Origin: an uncultured Collinsella sp.
Lineage (GTDB): Bacteria > Actinomycetota > Coriobacteriia > Coriobacteriales > Coriobacteriaceae
DNA: 64,000 nt
Reading direction: 5' to 3'
Assembly (NCBI GenBank): GCA_900541645.1
Contig: UQKQ01000003.1
Coordinates: forward strand, 101,228-165,227
The notes beneath the pieces were generated by a model. The model worked only from the letters and a program-made list of their open reading frames with translations. It was not told where the DNA came from and did not search any database. This document shows, in pieces, positions 24,901 through 32,329 of the stretch. Within the stretch, counting starts at the first letter, position 1. Every line of letters starts with the position of its first letter. The position numbers were made by a program, and so were the translations under genes.

Positions 24901-25524
24901 TCATTCGCGCCTCTCTTTAGCGTTGGCAAGACGTCGGTTCGTGCCGTTCGGGTGCACGCAGGTTTTGATAATGCGCACCGTCTCATCGATAGGCGTTTCG
25001 CAGCCGCTCCGAATCCAGTCCTGTACCACGGCAGAGAGCCCATGCACATAAAAACTGATGACGAAGGCCCGCTGCTCGCTGGGATAGCCAAAGCGCTCCA
25101 ACACTGGGTCGATGATGTGCTTCGCTAGGGCCTCGAATCGCTCCTGAGCTTGCAGCGTATGCCCGTTTGCGAGCATCGCGCGATAGATGGGGCAGTTGTC
25201 TTGGACGAACTCGAGGTAGGGCCTCAGATACTCGTCGGTTACGAAAACGAGCTCGTCGAGGGGAGCCGTACGGATAGCCCCGATCGTGTCTGCGGCGCTT
25301 TGTTCAAAGCGCTCGAAGAACTTGGTGTTCACATGCTCCGAACACTCCTTCACGAGGTCAGGGACACCCTGGTAGTGAAGGTAGAACGTAGAGCGCCCCA
25401 CCCCGGCCTTCTTGCAAATCTCCTTAACGGTTATGAACTCCGCGCCCTTGTTCTGCAGCAAGTCGAGCAAAGCCTCGTCCATAAGCTGCGCCGTCGTAAA
25501 GTATCTGCTCTGCTGCCTGTTCAC
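24901..25524 (-). CDS. TetR-family transcription regulator
   Basis: A 207-residue regulator with N-terminal HTH (FITVKEICKKAG, then GRSTFYLHYQGV) and a TetR C-terminal helical domain of the type found in Firmicute-style regulators (CPIYRAMLANG, VISFYVHGLSAVVQDW). It lies 29 nt downstream of a small membrane protein gene on the same strand, so the two are probably co-transcribed. Ligand unknown. Confidence 0.88.
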   Translation of the reverse strand: MNRQQSRYFTTAQLMDEALLDLLQNKGAEFITVKEICKKAGVGRSTFYLHYQGVPDLVKECSEHVNTKFFERFEQSAADTIGAIRTAPLDELVFVTDEYLRPYLEFVQDNCPIYRAMLANGHTLQAQERFEALAKHIIDPVLERFGYPSEQRAFVISFYVHGLSAVVQDWIRSGCETPIDETVRIIKTCVHPNGTNRRLANAKERRE

Positions 25525-25553
25525 CCAAGCCTGCCTCTGCCTGATGCCAAAAG

Positions 25554-25907
25554 CTATTCGCCGGCAATTCCCTTGGCAAGCTCCATTATCTCAAAGGCGT
25601 ATTTCTTCTTAGAGGTTTCCAGAATCCAGCGATACAGGACAAGGTTCACGCTTGCGCCTGCGATACCCAAGATACCAAGGACGATTCCGAGCACAAACAA
25701 CGTGCCCTCGCCAGGTCCCAGCACACCCATGGTCAGGCACATGCCCACACCCAACAACAGCGAGGAAGCGATGCCAAAGCTGTAGGCGAAGACGTTCGCG
25801 GGGCGCTTGGCTTTGGCATCGAGCTTCTTGAGCGCGGCGAGCTTGGAGGCGCTTTTGGGCGCGTATTGCTTGGCGATCGATTCCGCGCAGATCTTGTCGG
25901 TGTCCAT
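25554..25907 (-). CDS. Small two-helix membrane protein, operon partner of TetR
   Basis: A 117-residue protein. A basic/Ala-rich N-terminal region (KQYAPKSASKLAALKKLDAK) is followed by two hydrophobic helices (VFAYSFGIASSLLLGVGMCL and LFVLGIVLGILGIAGASVNL) and a YAFEIMELAKGI tail. Homologues with the same layout occur in many gut Firmicutes and are sometimes labelled dihydropteridine reductase, a name nothing in this sequence supports. The ATG at 25907 is behind AAGGAAG; the longer open frame to 26027 is less likely. Its membrane role is unknown. Confidence 0.8.
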   Translation of the reverse strand: MDTDKICAESIAKQYAPKSASKLAALKKLDAKAKRPANVFAYSFGIASSLLLGVGMCLTMGVLGPGEGTLFVLGIVLGILGIAGASVNLVLYRWILETSKKKYAFEIMELAKGIAGE

Positions 25908-26041
25908 GTTTTCTTCCTTTTCTCTATGGCTTGTTCGACAACCCAAGAATAGGAAGAACGTGCAGGCGATTGAAGAACACAAACGGGACGTTGTGTCCAT
26001 GTTATATCGGCGAATGTCGACACTCACCGCAACTGCTCGGA

Positions 26042-26191
26042 ATGATGATTGCGCTGTATTTCGTTATCAAATGGGCAGTGAAAAACGGCATAAAAGAAGC
26101 CTACGGTGCTATCACTGGCAAGAATACCGCTGAAGATATCCAAAACGAAAAAGAGTTGAAAGAACTTGGATTGGATCAAGAGGATCGATAA
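26042..26191 (+). CDS. Short DUF6019-like single-helix protein
   Basis: A 49-residue product. One helix (MIALYFVIKWAVKNGI) is followed by a charged tail ending KELKELGLDQEDR, the pattern of the small DUF6019-like membrane proteins. A good ribosome site is missing, and the frame is open upstream to 25931 with an unlikely composition, so the true start is uncertain; an N-terminal truncation is possible. Confidence 0.5.
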   Translation: MMIALYFVIKWAVKNGIKEAYGAITGKNTAEDIQNEKELKELGLDQEDR

Positions 26192-26307
26192 ATCCAGTTT
26201 CACTGCCCCTAAAACGGCCTCGCTTTGTCCTCGGGGACAATGATGCTCACTCATTCATTTGAATTCGTCTTGAGGAGCGCCTTGCCGCGCAGGGCGTAGC
26301 GTGTGGC

Positions 26308-26433
26308 CTAGAGAGGTCGTCCCCTGCGCTTTGTCCTTCGCGCGCCCGTGCTTACCTTGATAAGGTCGGCATCACGAAAGAGCATCGCTTCCTCGAGGTA
26401 TCTATTACGGCGTTTCAGTCTATCGCCTTTCAA
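26308..26433 (-). pseudogene. N-terminal stub of a DUF4143-type AAA+ ATPase
   Basis: A 41-codon frame from a TTG (26433, AGGAG 7 nt upstream) reads LKRRNRYLEEAMLFRD followed by ADLIKVSTGARRTKRRGR. This matches the start of AAA+/DUF4143 ATPases (typically RYL..L..F.D.DLIKVITGIRR.GKS), but the frame is lost exactly where the Walker A GKS should come. No continuation was found downstream. It looks like a decayed remnant. Confidence 0.5.
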
Positions 26434-26830
26434 GAGCTGCTCCTAAAACTCGAATCTGATTACACTTTTGGGAGTTTCATAACTCTGCGCCACAAGATGA
26501 GCAAAGAACGCACCTCGAGATGAATCGACTAAAGGAATTACGCACCTGCCGGGAGGCAGGCAGCCTGCTCGATCATCGCGGACTGCCAATTGATAAACCC
26601 CAAAAGCCGGACCGCACGGCGGCGCTCGTTTCGCTAAATCGGCTTGATGGAATGGCGGATCACGGTCTTGAGCTTCAATAGCTGGATGCGTTCAGAAATG
26701 GACACGAAGGCCCTCGGGTGTCATTCAAATCCAGTCTGCATCTTGGTTCCTCGACAGCGCAGCTTGGTTAAACGCCGAAGGTTCAGCTATCTTCGTCAGC
26801 TAGCATGAGAGCAACCCGAAGGGAGGACGC
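26434..26830. other. Gene-poor stretch upstream of lytTR-like gene
   Basis: About 400 bp with no supported gene. A plus-strand frame ending at 26523 has protein-like composition but no start and overlaps the ATPase stub antisense. The promoter of the downstream LytTR gene should be near 26780-26820; GAAGGGAGG at 26819-26827 is its ribosome site. Confidence 0.4.
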
Positions 26831-27304
26831 ATGAAGATCACAATCGAAGAGCGAGAAGCAGCTCAAGATATAGAAGTCACGATCGTCTGCGTAAGGGTCG
26901 ATCGCCGCGTGCTTGATATAACGGCTCGGCTGCGCATGCTTGACAGGAAGGTGACGGGCACGGCCGACGGCTGCACGCGCGTGCTGAGCGCAGAAGACGT
27001 CCTGTTCATCGAGTCAGTCGACAAGCACACGTTCATTTATACGGCCGACACGGTTCTCGAAACGGGCCTGCGCCTTTACGAGATGGAGGAGCGCCTGGCG
27101 GACTGCGACTTCCTGCGCATCGCGAAAGGTTGCATCGTCAACTTCCGCGCGATCACCGCCCTCAAGCCCGACGTCAACGGCAGGATCATCGCCACCTTGG
27201 AAAACGGTGAGCAGGTCGTTATCTCGCGCCAGTATGCGCCCGACGTCAAATCGAAGCTCGGTCTGAAGCAGTCGAAACGAAGGAAGGGAGACCGAAATGA
27301 TTAA
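26831..27304 (+). CDS. LytTR DNA-binding regulator
   Basis: A 157-residue protein. The C-terminal 100 residues form a LytTR domain (VLFIESVDKHTFIYTADTVLETG, then ERLADCDFLRIAKGCIVNF, here identified by LFIESVDKHT, FLRIAKGCIVN and VVISRQYAPDVKSKL). There is no receiver domain. Stand-alone LytTR proteins paired with a DUF3021 membrane protein are a common Firmicute/Coriobacteriia unit in which the membrane partner is thought to inhibit or modulate the regulator. It overlaps that partner's gene by 8 nt. Confidence 0.9.
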   Translation: MKITIEEREAAQDIEVTIVCVRVDRRVLDITARLRMLDRKVTGTADGCTRVLSAEDVLFIESVDKHTFIYTADTVLETGLRLYEMEERLADCDFLRIAKGCIVNFRAITALKPDVNGRIIATLENGEQVVISRQYAPDVKSKLGLKQSKRRKGDRND

Positions 27305-27776
27305 CAGGGACATTATCGACACCGATAAAAAGACGCCCGTGGAAAACCTCAGGCAACTCGTGAAAAGCACCTGTATCGGCTTCACTGTTGCCATGATAGC
27401 CTTCTTGGCATTAGGGACTTGTTTCGCTGATGACACCGCCAAGCAGGGCATTAACTATTGCTGGTCGATTCTCGCCGCGTGCGTCACCGTCCCCGCGCTG
27501 CAGTTCGTGTTCTTCACGCCCGCGGTGATCAGGCAGATGGCGTATCCCGCGCGCCTGGCGCTGTTCGACGTTTGCCTCTACGCAGCCCTCTGTGCATTGG
27601 CGTTTGTCTTTGCTTGGGTTCCCGTGAACAACCCCGGGGCGTGGGTTACCTTCACGGTTGTCTTTCTCGCCATCCTGGCGGTCCTCACTCTTGCTTTCAA
27701 CGCCAAGCTGAGCCGTGAGACCCGCGAATTGAACGACAGGCTCGCGGAATACCGCAAGAGCAGGGAGACGGAATAA
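27297..27776 (+). CDS. DUF3021 membrane protein, partner of LytTR regulator
   Basis: A 159-residue protein with four hydrophobic helices (about 30-50, 64-84, 92-112 and 118-138) and a charged C-terminal coil RETRELNDRLAEYRKSRE. The pattern and its overlap with a LytTR gene identify DUF3021. It probably controls the regulator's activity at the membrane (inference from the family's genomic pairing). Confidence 0.85.
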   Translation: MINRDIIDTDKKTPVENLRQLVKSTCIGFTVAMIAFLALGTCFADDTAKQGINYCWSILAACVTVPALQFVFFTPAVIRQMAYPARLALFDVCLYAALCALAFVFAWVPVNNPGAWVTFTVVFLAILAVLTLAFNAKLSRETRELNDRLAEYRKSRETE

Positions 27777-27830
27777 GGGTATAGCTGAGCATTATCGATG
27801 CTGGGCAAATCCTTACTCCCGATCCTCGGA

Positions 27831-28091
27831 TTACCGCCCAGCGCGAGGACCTGATACCAAGGCCGGCGCAGGGCGATGCTCGGCCCCGTTCGCTACCCCA
27901 AGCGCTTCCTGCGCGGTCACGCCCTTGTAGCCCCCCGTTCGCGCGCATAAGCGGGTTCATGTGCAGGGGAATGTCGATCCAGGTGCCGCTTGCTCGGTCA
28001 GCCTGATCGGATTGGAGGAAGACGACCTCGTGTTCAGCATAGGCGATGGCGAAACTTCCTATGTATTGCGGGCTACCCAAGCCATCATTCG
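27831..28091 (-). pseudogene. Frameshifted small gene of unknown function
   Basis: The minus strand shows a strong GAGGAGG (28098-28092) then ATGATG, but that frame stops after nine codons. The neighbouring frame reads a convincing protein (IGSFAIAYAEHEVVFLQSDQ, then ADRASGTWIDIPLHMNPLMR) up to a run of six G (forward C-run at about 27932-27937). Dropping one G moves into a frame that continues YKGVTAQEALGVANGAEHRP and stops at 27831. So at least two shifts separate the pieces. Either decay, or a slippery-tract switch at the G-run. No family recognised. Confidence 0.45.
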
Positions 28092-28099
28092 GTCCTCCT

Positions 28100-28137
28100 C
28101 GGTTTCGAAACTCGAGTTTTTTTAAGTTTCGAAACCG
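28100..28137. repeat. Perfect 13-bp inverted repeat with TTTCGAAA cores
   Basis: CGGTTTCGAAACT at 28100-28112 and its exact reverse complement at 28125-28137, with a 12-nt AT-rich centre. It lies just upstream of the broken minus-strand gene's ribosome site and could be an operator pair or a stem. Confidence 0.6.
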
Positions 28138-28222
28138 GGGAGGCAATATGCACAGGGATGCATCGAGGAGCAATTCCCAGTCGCGCCATGTCAGCAGCGA
28201 TGCCGGGCGCATTCACGCGTGC

Positions 28223-28355
28223 TACAATGCGGGCACCAGAGATGAAAACACAGTCCCCGTCGGGTAGTCGTGGGCGTGCGGGAGTCCGCATCAGTAACCT
28301 GCCTCCTTGGTTGTCCCTTCTCTGCATGGTCATCTACATAAAGGAGGAACCAACC
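28223..28355 (+). ncRNA. Probable yjdF-motif riboswitch leader
   Basis: A TACAAT -10 box at 28223-28228 predicts transcription from about 28235, leaving a 120-nt leader before yjdF. The leader contains a GAGATGAAAACACAG stretch, a TGCGG-GAGT-CCGCA hairpin (28276-28289) and ends at AAGGAGG. yjdF-motif RNAs (azaaromatic-binding riboswitches) sit in exactly this position before yjdF genes. The call rests on the downstream gene and leader length; I did not align it to the consensus. Confidence 0.5.
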
Positions 28356-28775
28356 ATGCAGATCAGCGTGTCATCCACCCTGACCGTATATCATGACGGC
28401 CAATTCTGGATCGGGCTGGCGGAGCATGTCGAGGACGGCAGATACGGCGCCGCCCGCATCGTCTTCGGCGCGGAACCGTCCGATGAGGAAATCCTGCGAT
28501 TCGTTACAAGCAAATGGGAGAAGTTCTCATTCTTCGGTGGCGAACCGGCTGAGGCAAGCAAGCCCGCGAAGAACCCCAAGCGGCGCGCTCGCGAGGCGGC
28601 GAAAGCCCTTAAGCGGCCCGCGGTGAGCACCAAGGCACAACAGGCGCTCACAGCACAGCGGGAAGCGATGAAGCGGGAGTCGGCTCAAGCAAGAAGCCAG
28701 CGTCGCGCGGATGAGGCGGAGGCGCGCTTCGAGCAGCGAAAGCTGAAGCGCAAGCAGAAGCATCGCGGGCATTGA
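28356..28775 (+). CDS. yjdF: YjdF-family (DUF2992) protein
   Basis: A 139-residue protein. The N-terminal 60 residues (TLTVYHDGQFWIGLAEHVED, then FGAEPSDEEILRFV) match the YjdF/DUF2992 start. The C-terminal 75 residues are an Arg/Lys/Ala-rich helix (RREAMKRESAQARSQRRADE-like composition) typical of the family and likely to bind nucleic acid. AAGGAGG lies 7 nt before the ATG. Expression is expected to respond to azaaromatic compounds through the leader RNA. The biochemical role of YjdF is unknown. Confidence 0.85.
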   Translation: MQISVSSTLTVYHDGQFWIGLAEHVEDGRYGAARIVFGAEPSDEEILRFVTSKWEKFSFFGGEPAEASKPAKNPKRRAREAAKALKRPAVSTKAQQALTAQREAMKRESAQARSQRRADEAEARFEQRKLKRKQKHRGH

Positions 28776-28992
28776 TCGCCATGTGCAGCAAGGCAAACCA
28801 TATACAGCAGTGGGGCCAGTTCCACTTGAAGCCGACGCCGCGTAGACGCTAATGGTGACGGCTATGCACGGGCACGGGCGAGCCACTGCACTTCACAGCT
28901 TATTTCTCAAGTTTCTCAAGTATTTGGGACGCACACGCGGCGTTCAAAAATGCGGAGCGACTCCACATGGCTCGATACTGAGCCGAGGTGCC
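28776..28992. other. Intergenic region between yjdF and toxin-like gene
   Basis: 217 bp between convergent genes. It contains a short direct repeat TTTCTCAAG at 28912 and 28921, but nothing else I can name. Confidence 0.4.
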
Positions 28993-29442
28993 CTACTTCT
29001 CGCCCTCCAGCAGCCCCACGATACGGTCGATGTCGACGGCGAAGCGGGGCCTTCCCTCGCGCTCGCAGCGGTCGAGGTACGCCTGGCACTCGGAGACAAT
29101 GCGCTTGGTGTTGCCGTCAATGATGCGCTGGAGCGTCTCGTAGTAGGCCGAGCCCTCGGTCCTGAAGCGGCGCTGGTAGGACTTGGTTATGGGGAACATC
29201 TTGATGTAGTGGATGCCGTGGCGACAGCCGGGGCGCGTCGTGGGGCGGGGTGACAACGCAAAGTACTGGTCTTTGGGCACGTTGGGGGCGATGTTGGAAT
29301 GCAGCGGCACGGCGAAGTCCCTGCGCTTCCCGCGGAAACGCAGCCTCACCACCACGATGCAGGGGAGATTGTGCTTAAGCATGAGCTCGCGGTCGCCCTC
29401 GACGAGGTCGAAGAAGTCCTGGGAGATGGATACGACCTTCAC
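28993..29442 (-). CDS. Type III toxin-antitoxin toxin-like endoRNase (ToxN/TenpN-like)
   Basis: A 149-residue protein from a GTG at 29442 (AGAGG 8 nt upstream). The core IVVVRLRFRGKRRDFAVPLH, then SNI, and later HGIHYIKMFPI follow the order of ToxN/AbiQ/TenpN toxins: hydrophobic strand with a basic turn, then FA(V/I)P..S, then a G(I/L)(D/H)(Y/F) strand before a long C-terminal helix (ETLQRIIDGNTKRIVSECQA). The match is by pattern, so moderate. Type III toxins are controlled by a small repeat RNA encoded upstream; a structured segment without obvious tandem repeats lies there (29467-29535). An isolated or degenerate system is possible. Confidence 0.5.
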   Translation of the reverse strand: MKVVSISQDFFDLVEGDRELMLKHNLPCIVVVRLRFRGKRRDFAVPLHSNIAPNVPKDQYFALSPRPTTRPGCRHGIHYIKMFPITKSYQRRFRTEGSAYYETLQRIIDGNTKRIVSECQAYLDRCEREGRPRFAVDIDRIVGLLEGEK

Positions 29443-29466
29443 TGGTTGCGCCTCTTCATACGAAGT

Positions 29467-29535
29467 GGGGCCCGCATCGCTGCAGGCCCCTACAGGTGGG
29501 CGATATTCTACGCCTTGCGGCACCCCGTCGCCCAC
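29467..29535 (-). ncRNA. Two nested stems upstream of the type III toxin-like gene
   Basis: On the minus strand an 8-bp stem GTGGGCGA/TCGCCCAC (29535-29528 with 29503-29496) encloses a small GCC-GCAA-GGC hairpin. It is followed by GGGGCC/GGCCCC (29490-29485 with 29472-29467) just before the toxin-like start. It has the position of an antitoxin RNA plus attenuating terminator, but only one repeat-like unit is visible. Confidence 0.35.
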
Positions 29536-29707
29536 GGAGGTTAAACGTACACGTAAGCCGTACTCTGAAAGCCGCGGCTTCCGGCAAGCAGTTTATACCA
29601 CGAAAGGTCGCTTTCAACGCGCATAGCTCGCAAAATAACACTCGCTGGGCCGTCACCCCTGGCAGTTGCCCTCCAATCTTCATTGGAGTCAGCAGGTCAA
29701 TTCATAT

Positions 29708-29756
29708 AGTTATGGGGGTGTATCCTAAAGGAAATCAAATTTATACCCCCATAACT
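29708..29756. repeat. Inverted repeat with GGGGGT arms in an AT-rich gap
   Basis: AGTTATGGGGGTGTA (29708-29722) is mirrored by TATACCCCCATAACT (29742-29756) with one G-T pair and a 19-nt AT-rich centre. It sits in the 560-bp gap between the toxin-like gene and the methyltransferase island. It may be an operator, terminator or insertion scar. Confidence 0.55.
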
Positions 29757-29970
29757 AAGGAATTTTCTATTCCCACTCAATGACTAGGGCCCTGGTGTAA
29801 TTGGCTTGATCACCGTTCCGGGAACCGGTATCGACCTACCTGTCCGCCGAGCTCTTTCTTCAGCTCCAGCCTAGTATCTGATTCGCGCCGTTATAAGCGA
29901 AAACCGAAGAGATGCGTCTTAGCCAAGAAAAGAAGGTTAGCCTCATCTTACTGCATGATTCGTGTGTTAT
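29757..29970. other. Gap with a short orphan C-terminal reading frame
   Basis: A minus-strand frame of about 22 codons ends in ALVIEWE at 29770 and opens after a stop near 29837, so it looks like the tail of a lost gene. Nothing else is supported here. Confidence 0.3.
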
Positions 29971-29988
29971 AGTTAGATGGCTCTAACT
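29968..29988 (+). promoter_or_regulatory. -10 box with perfect AGTTAGA/TCTAACT operator
   Basis: AGTTAGA-TGGC-TCTAACT (29971-29988) is a perfect 7-bp inverted repeat overlapping a TATAGT -10-like box (29968-29973), 18 nt before the first methyltransferase ATG. It suggests control by a dimeric repressor not encoded in the island. Confidence 0.6.
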
Positions 29989-30005
29989 GTTTGGGGGCGA
30001 CAGCC

Positions 30006-30635
30006 ATGCACGAACGCGAGGGTTTTTGGGACAAGAACGCCGGTCGGTATGACCGTTTCATGCGAAACGACCGGGCGGCGTATGAGAAGATGTATGGGCT
30101 GATCCGGCCGGTGGTGAAAGCAAAGACCGTGCTGGAGGTTGCCACCGGCACGGGGCTTATCGCAAAGAGCGTCGTGGATGCGGCGGCGCGCATCGAGGCT
30201 ACGGACGCCTCTGCAAAGATGATCCTTGAAGCAAAGCGGGACAATCAATCCGCAAAGCTGCACTTTTCCGTGCAGGATATGTTCCGCCTGCCCTATGCGC
30301 AGAAGTCCTTCGAAGTGGTGATCGCATCCAACGCGCTTCACATAGTGCCGCATCCGGAAAAGGCCCTGCAAGAAATCAGGCGGGTGCTGAAGGACGACGG
30401 TGTGCTCATCGCGCCAACCTTCACCCACGCGGGGAACTCGGTTTCCGGCAAGGCAAAAGCCTTTTTCATGAGCATGGCGGGATTTCCCCTCCACAGCAGA
30501 TGGACGAGCGAGGCATACCTGCGTTTCCTGCGTCAAAACGGCTGGGCGGTGCGGAAAAGCGCGGTGCTGAAGGCCTCGTTCCCGTTGACCTATGCGGAAT
30601 GCACGAAATCGGAGGGGCCAGATGTCGTTCTTTGA
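30006..30635 (+). CDS. Class I SAM-dependent methyltransferase, island gene 1
   Basis: A 209-residue UbiE/type-11 methyltransferase. It has an N-terminal FWDKNAGRYDRFM cap, motif I VLEVATGTG (about residue 41), acidic motif IEATDASAKM, and motif IV-V SFEVVIASNALHIVPHPEKA. The ATG at 30006 is preferred over a TTG five codons upstream; GGGGGCG is the only ribosome site. It overlaps the next methyltransferase by 14 nt. Codon choice is less G/C-rich at third positions than neighbouring core genes, suggesting transfer from Firmicute-like gut bacteria. Substrate unknown. Confidence 0.85.
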   Translation: MHEREGFWDKNAGRYDRFMRNDRAAYEKMYGLIRPVVKAKTVLEVATGTGLIAKSVVDAAARIEATDASAKMILEAKRDNQSAKLHFSVQDMFRLPYAQKSFEVVIASNALHIVPHPEKALQEIRRVLKDDGVLIAPTFTHAGNSVSGKAKAFFMSMAGFPLHSRWTSEAYLRFLRQNGWAVRKSAVLKASFPLTYAECTKSEGPDVVL

Positions 30636-31227
30636 AAACACCCGCAAGCCCGTGGGCCTCGGCGGAAAACTTATGGTTGCCATGATGAACCTTGGCCACA
30701 GCCCTGTGGCGCGGTGGGGACTTCGATTTCTACGACTTGCGCCAAACGCAAAAGTGCTGGATTGCGGCTGCGGCGGCGGGGCGAACATAAAACGGCTGCT
30801 GAAAAAATGCCCGCATGGCGTCGTCAAGGGCATCGACTATTCGCCCGTCAGCGTGGAGAAGGCTAGAAAGCTCAGCCGAACCGCAATTCAGAAGGGGCGT
30901 TGCGCCGTTCTGCAAGGCAGTGTGGCGGATATGACGTTTGAGGATAGCTACTTCGATGCCGCCACGGCCTTTGAGACCGTCTATTTTTGGCCTGATTTGC
31001 CCCGATGCTTCCACGAGGTCTGGCGGACGCTGAAGCCAGGCGGGACAATTCTTATCTGCAACGAGAGCAATGGCGATACGGACAAAGACGAGAGGTGGAC
31101 GCAGATCATCGGCGGCATGACCATCTACAAGGACATTGAATTAAAGGCATGTCTGGAGCAGGCGGGTTTTCACGAGGTGCAGATACACAAAAAGAAAAAG
31201 TGGCTCTGCGTCACGGCGCGGAAGTAG
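30622..31227 (+). CDS. Class I SAM-dependent methyltransferase, island gene 2
   Basis: A 201-residue methyltransferase. Motif I is VLDCGCGGGANIKR (about residues 46-59), VKGIDYSPVSVEKA is the acidic loop, and motif IV reads FDAATAFETVYFWPD. GGAGGGG lies 4 nt before the ATG, inside the end of gene 1. It is not a duplicate of gene 1; the two share only the fold. Translational coupling suggests a joint task, for example two methylations of the same small molecule, but that is inference. Confidence 0.85.
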   Translation: MSFFENTRKPVGLGGKLMVAMMNLGHSPVARWGLRFLRLAPNAKVLDCGCGGGANIKRLLKKCPHGVVKGIDYSPVSVEKARKLSRTAIQKGRCAVLQGSVADMTFEDSYFDAATAFETVYFWPDLPRCFHEVWRTLKPGGTILICNESNGDTDKDERWTQIIGGMTIYKDIELKACLEQAGFHEVQIHKKKKWLCVTARK

Positions 31228-31342
31228 GGGCATCAAGCACGGGTATTTTTGCACCCATCCTGCACATGGCGATAGGCATGACGGTCATAGCGGCTGTGCT
31301 GGCGGCAATTATGACAATTTTTATTCACTGAGGAAGTAACCT

Positions 31343-32173
31343 ATGAAATGTAAAATTGAGAAAAACACCGTGCAGGAGACGCTGATCCTCCCGCTGTATT
31401 CCCGGAAGCTGTGTACGGAGTTGTACCCGAACCTTTACAGGGATGAAACAGCGGTTCGTCTGCTCGACCAGATCGACTACGACTTTTCAGAGGCAGAGAA
31501 AAACTCCCGCAGCCTGATGCAGCGCTTTGGTGCGCTGGAGGTGGCCACACGGCAGAGTGATCTTGCTTTCGAGGTGCGGGATTACCTGAAAGGCCGCCCC
31601 AATGCGGCGGTGGTCAATCTGGGCTGCGGGCTGGACAACACCGGCAGAACCTGCGACAACGGTAGATGCAAGATCTACAATCTGGACTTCCCGGATGTGA
31701 TTGCCTTGCGGCAGCAGCTACTGCCCGCCGGGGATCGAGAACAAAATATCCCCTGCGACCTGAAAGACACCGCATGGTTTAGCAAAATCGATGCCTCCGG
31801 CGGGGCGGTATTCTTTGCCTCCGGGGTGTTCTATTATTTTCTGACCCAGCAGGTCCGGGAACTGGTGCGGGGAATGGCAGACGCTTTCCCCGGCGGTGTG
31901 CTGGTCTTTGATGCTGCCAATCGGACGGCAGTAAAGATGATCGCAAAAACATGGCTTAAGACTGCAAAAATCAAGGATGTGGGGACATATTTTGCGGTTT
32001 CGGATGCCGCCAGGGAAATCGGCGCGTGGGACAGCCGTCTGCAGGTCACAAGTCGCGGCTATATGCTGGGCTACAACGATTTGAGAGACCCTTCTGTCAG
32101 CGGCTTTTTCCGGTTTCTCGCAAGGGTCGGTGACAACGGGATGAAAATGCAAATCGTAAAAATAAGATTTTGA
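31343..32173 (+). CDS. LCM/TcmP-type O-methyltransferase, island gene 3
   Basis: A 276-residue methyltransferase of the leucine carboxyl methyltransferase/TcmP group. It has an N-terminal LILPLYSRKLCTELYPNLYR segment, motif I VVNLGCGLDNTGR (about 91-103), YNLDFPDVIALR acidic motif and ASGVFYYF. TcmP relatives methylate carboxyl or hydroxyl groups of polyketides and other metabolites, and are frequent as lone genes in gut clostridia. It starts 115 nt after gene 2, behind GAGGAAGT. Third member of the likely transferred methyltransferase island. Confidence 0.82.
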   Translation: MKCKIEKNTVQETLILPLYSRKLCTELYPNLYRDETAVRLLDQIDYDFSEAEKNSRSLMQRFGALEVATRQSDLAFEVRDYLKGRPNAAVVNLGCGLDNTGRTCDNGRCKIYNLDFPDVIALRQQLLPAGDREQNIPCDLKDTAWFSKIDASGGAVFFASGVFYYFLTQQVRELVRGMADAFPGGVLVFDAANRTAVKMIAKTWLKTAKIKDVGTYFAVSDAAREIGAWDSRLQVTSRGYMLGYNDLRDPSVSGFFRFLARVGDNGMKMQIVKIRF

Positions 32174-32260
32174 GAGGCAAACACGAAGCGCATTCACTTT
32201 GACGTCGAAGAAGACGGCTTTTACGGCGCATATTGGGCATGCAAGGACACGCATACAGCA

Positions 32261-32292
32261 GCGGGCACGGATTCAATTCAAACCGTGCCCGC
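32261..32292. terminator. 10-bp perfect hairpin between convergent genes
   Basis: GCGGGCACGG (32261-32270) pairs with CCGTGCCCGC (32283-32292), 12-nt loop. It lies between methyltransferase 3 and the end of guaA. An AT-rich run follows on the plus side. Confidence 0.65.
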
Positions 32293-32315
32293 TATCTGAT
32301 ACTATATTATTTTAT

Positions 32316-32329
32316 CGAACGTATGTTCT
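32316..32329. promoter_or_regulatory. LexA-like palindrome at the 3' end of guaA
   Basis: CGAACGTATGTTCT contains GAAC-N4-GTTC and differs from the perfect box at 12086 only in its last base and spacer. Its place, overlapping the guaA stop codon, makes a regulatory role uncertain. Confidence 0.3.

Noticed and set aside
26355..26523. Plus-strand frame with protein-like composition
   Set aside because: No start or ribosome site, and it lies antisense to the ATPase stub, which explains the region better.
29765..29835. ALVIEWE ending thought to be a remnant of guaA (which ends TIEWE)
   Set aside because: Residues before it do not resemble the GuaA C-terminus, and a stop occurs after about 22 codons; the likeness is limited to four residues.
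31266..31331. Possible 21-residue membrane peptide between methyltransferases 2 and 3
   Set aside because: Hydrophobic and in a small gap, but with no ribosome site; longer versions overlap methyltransferase 2 in another frame.
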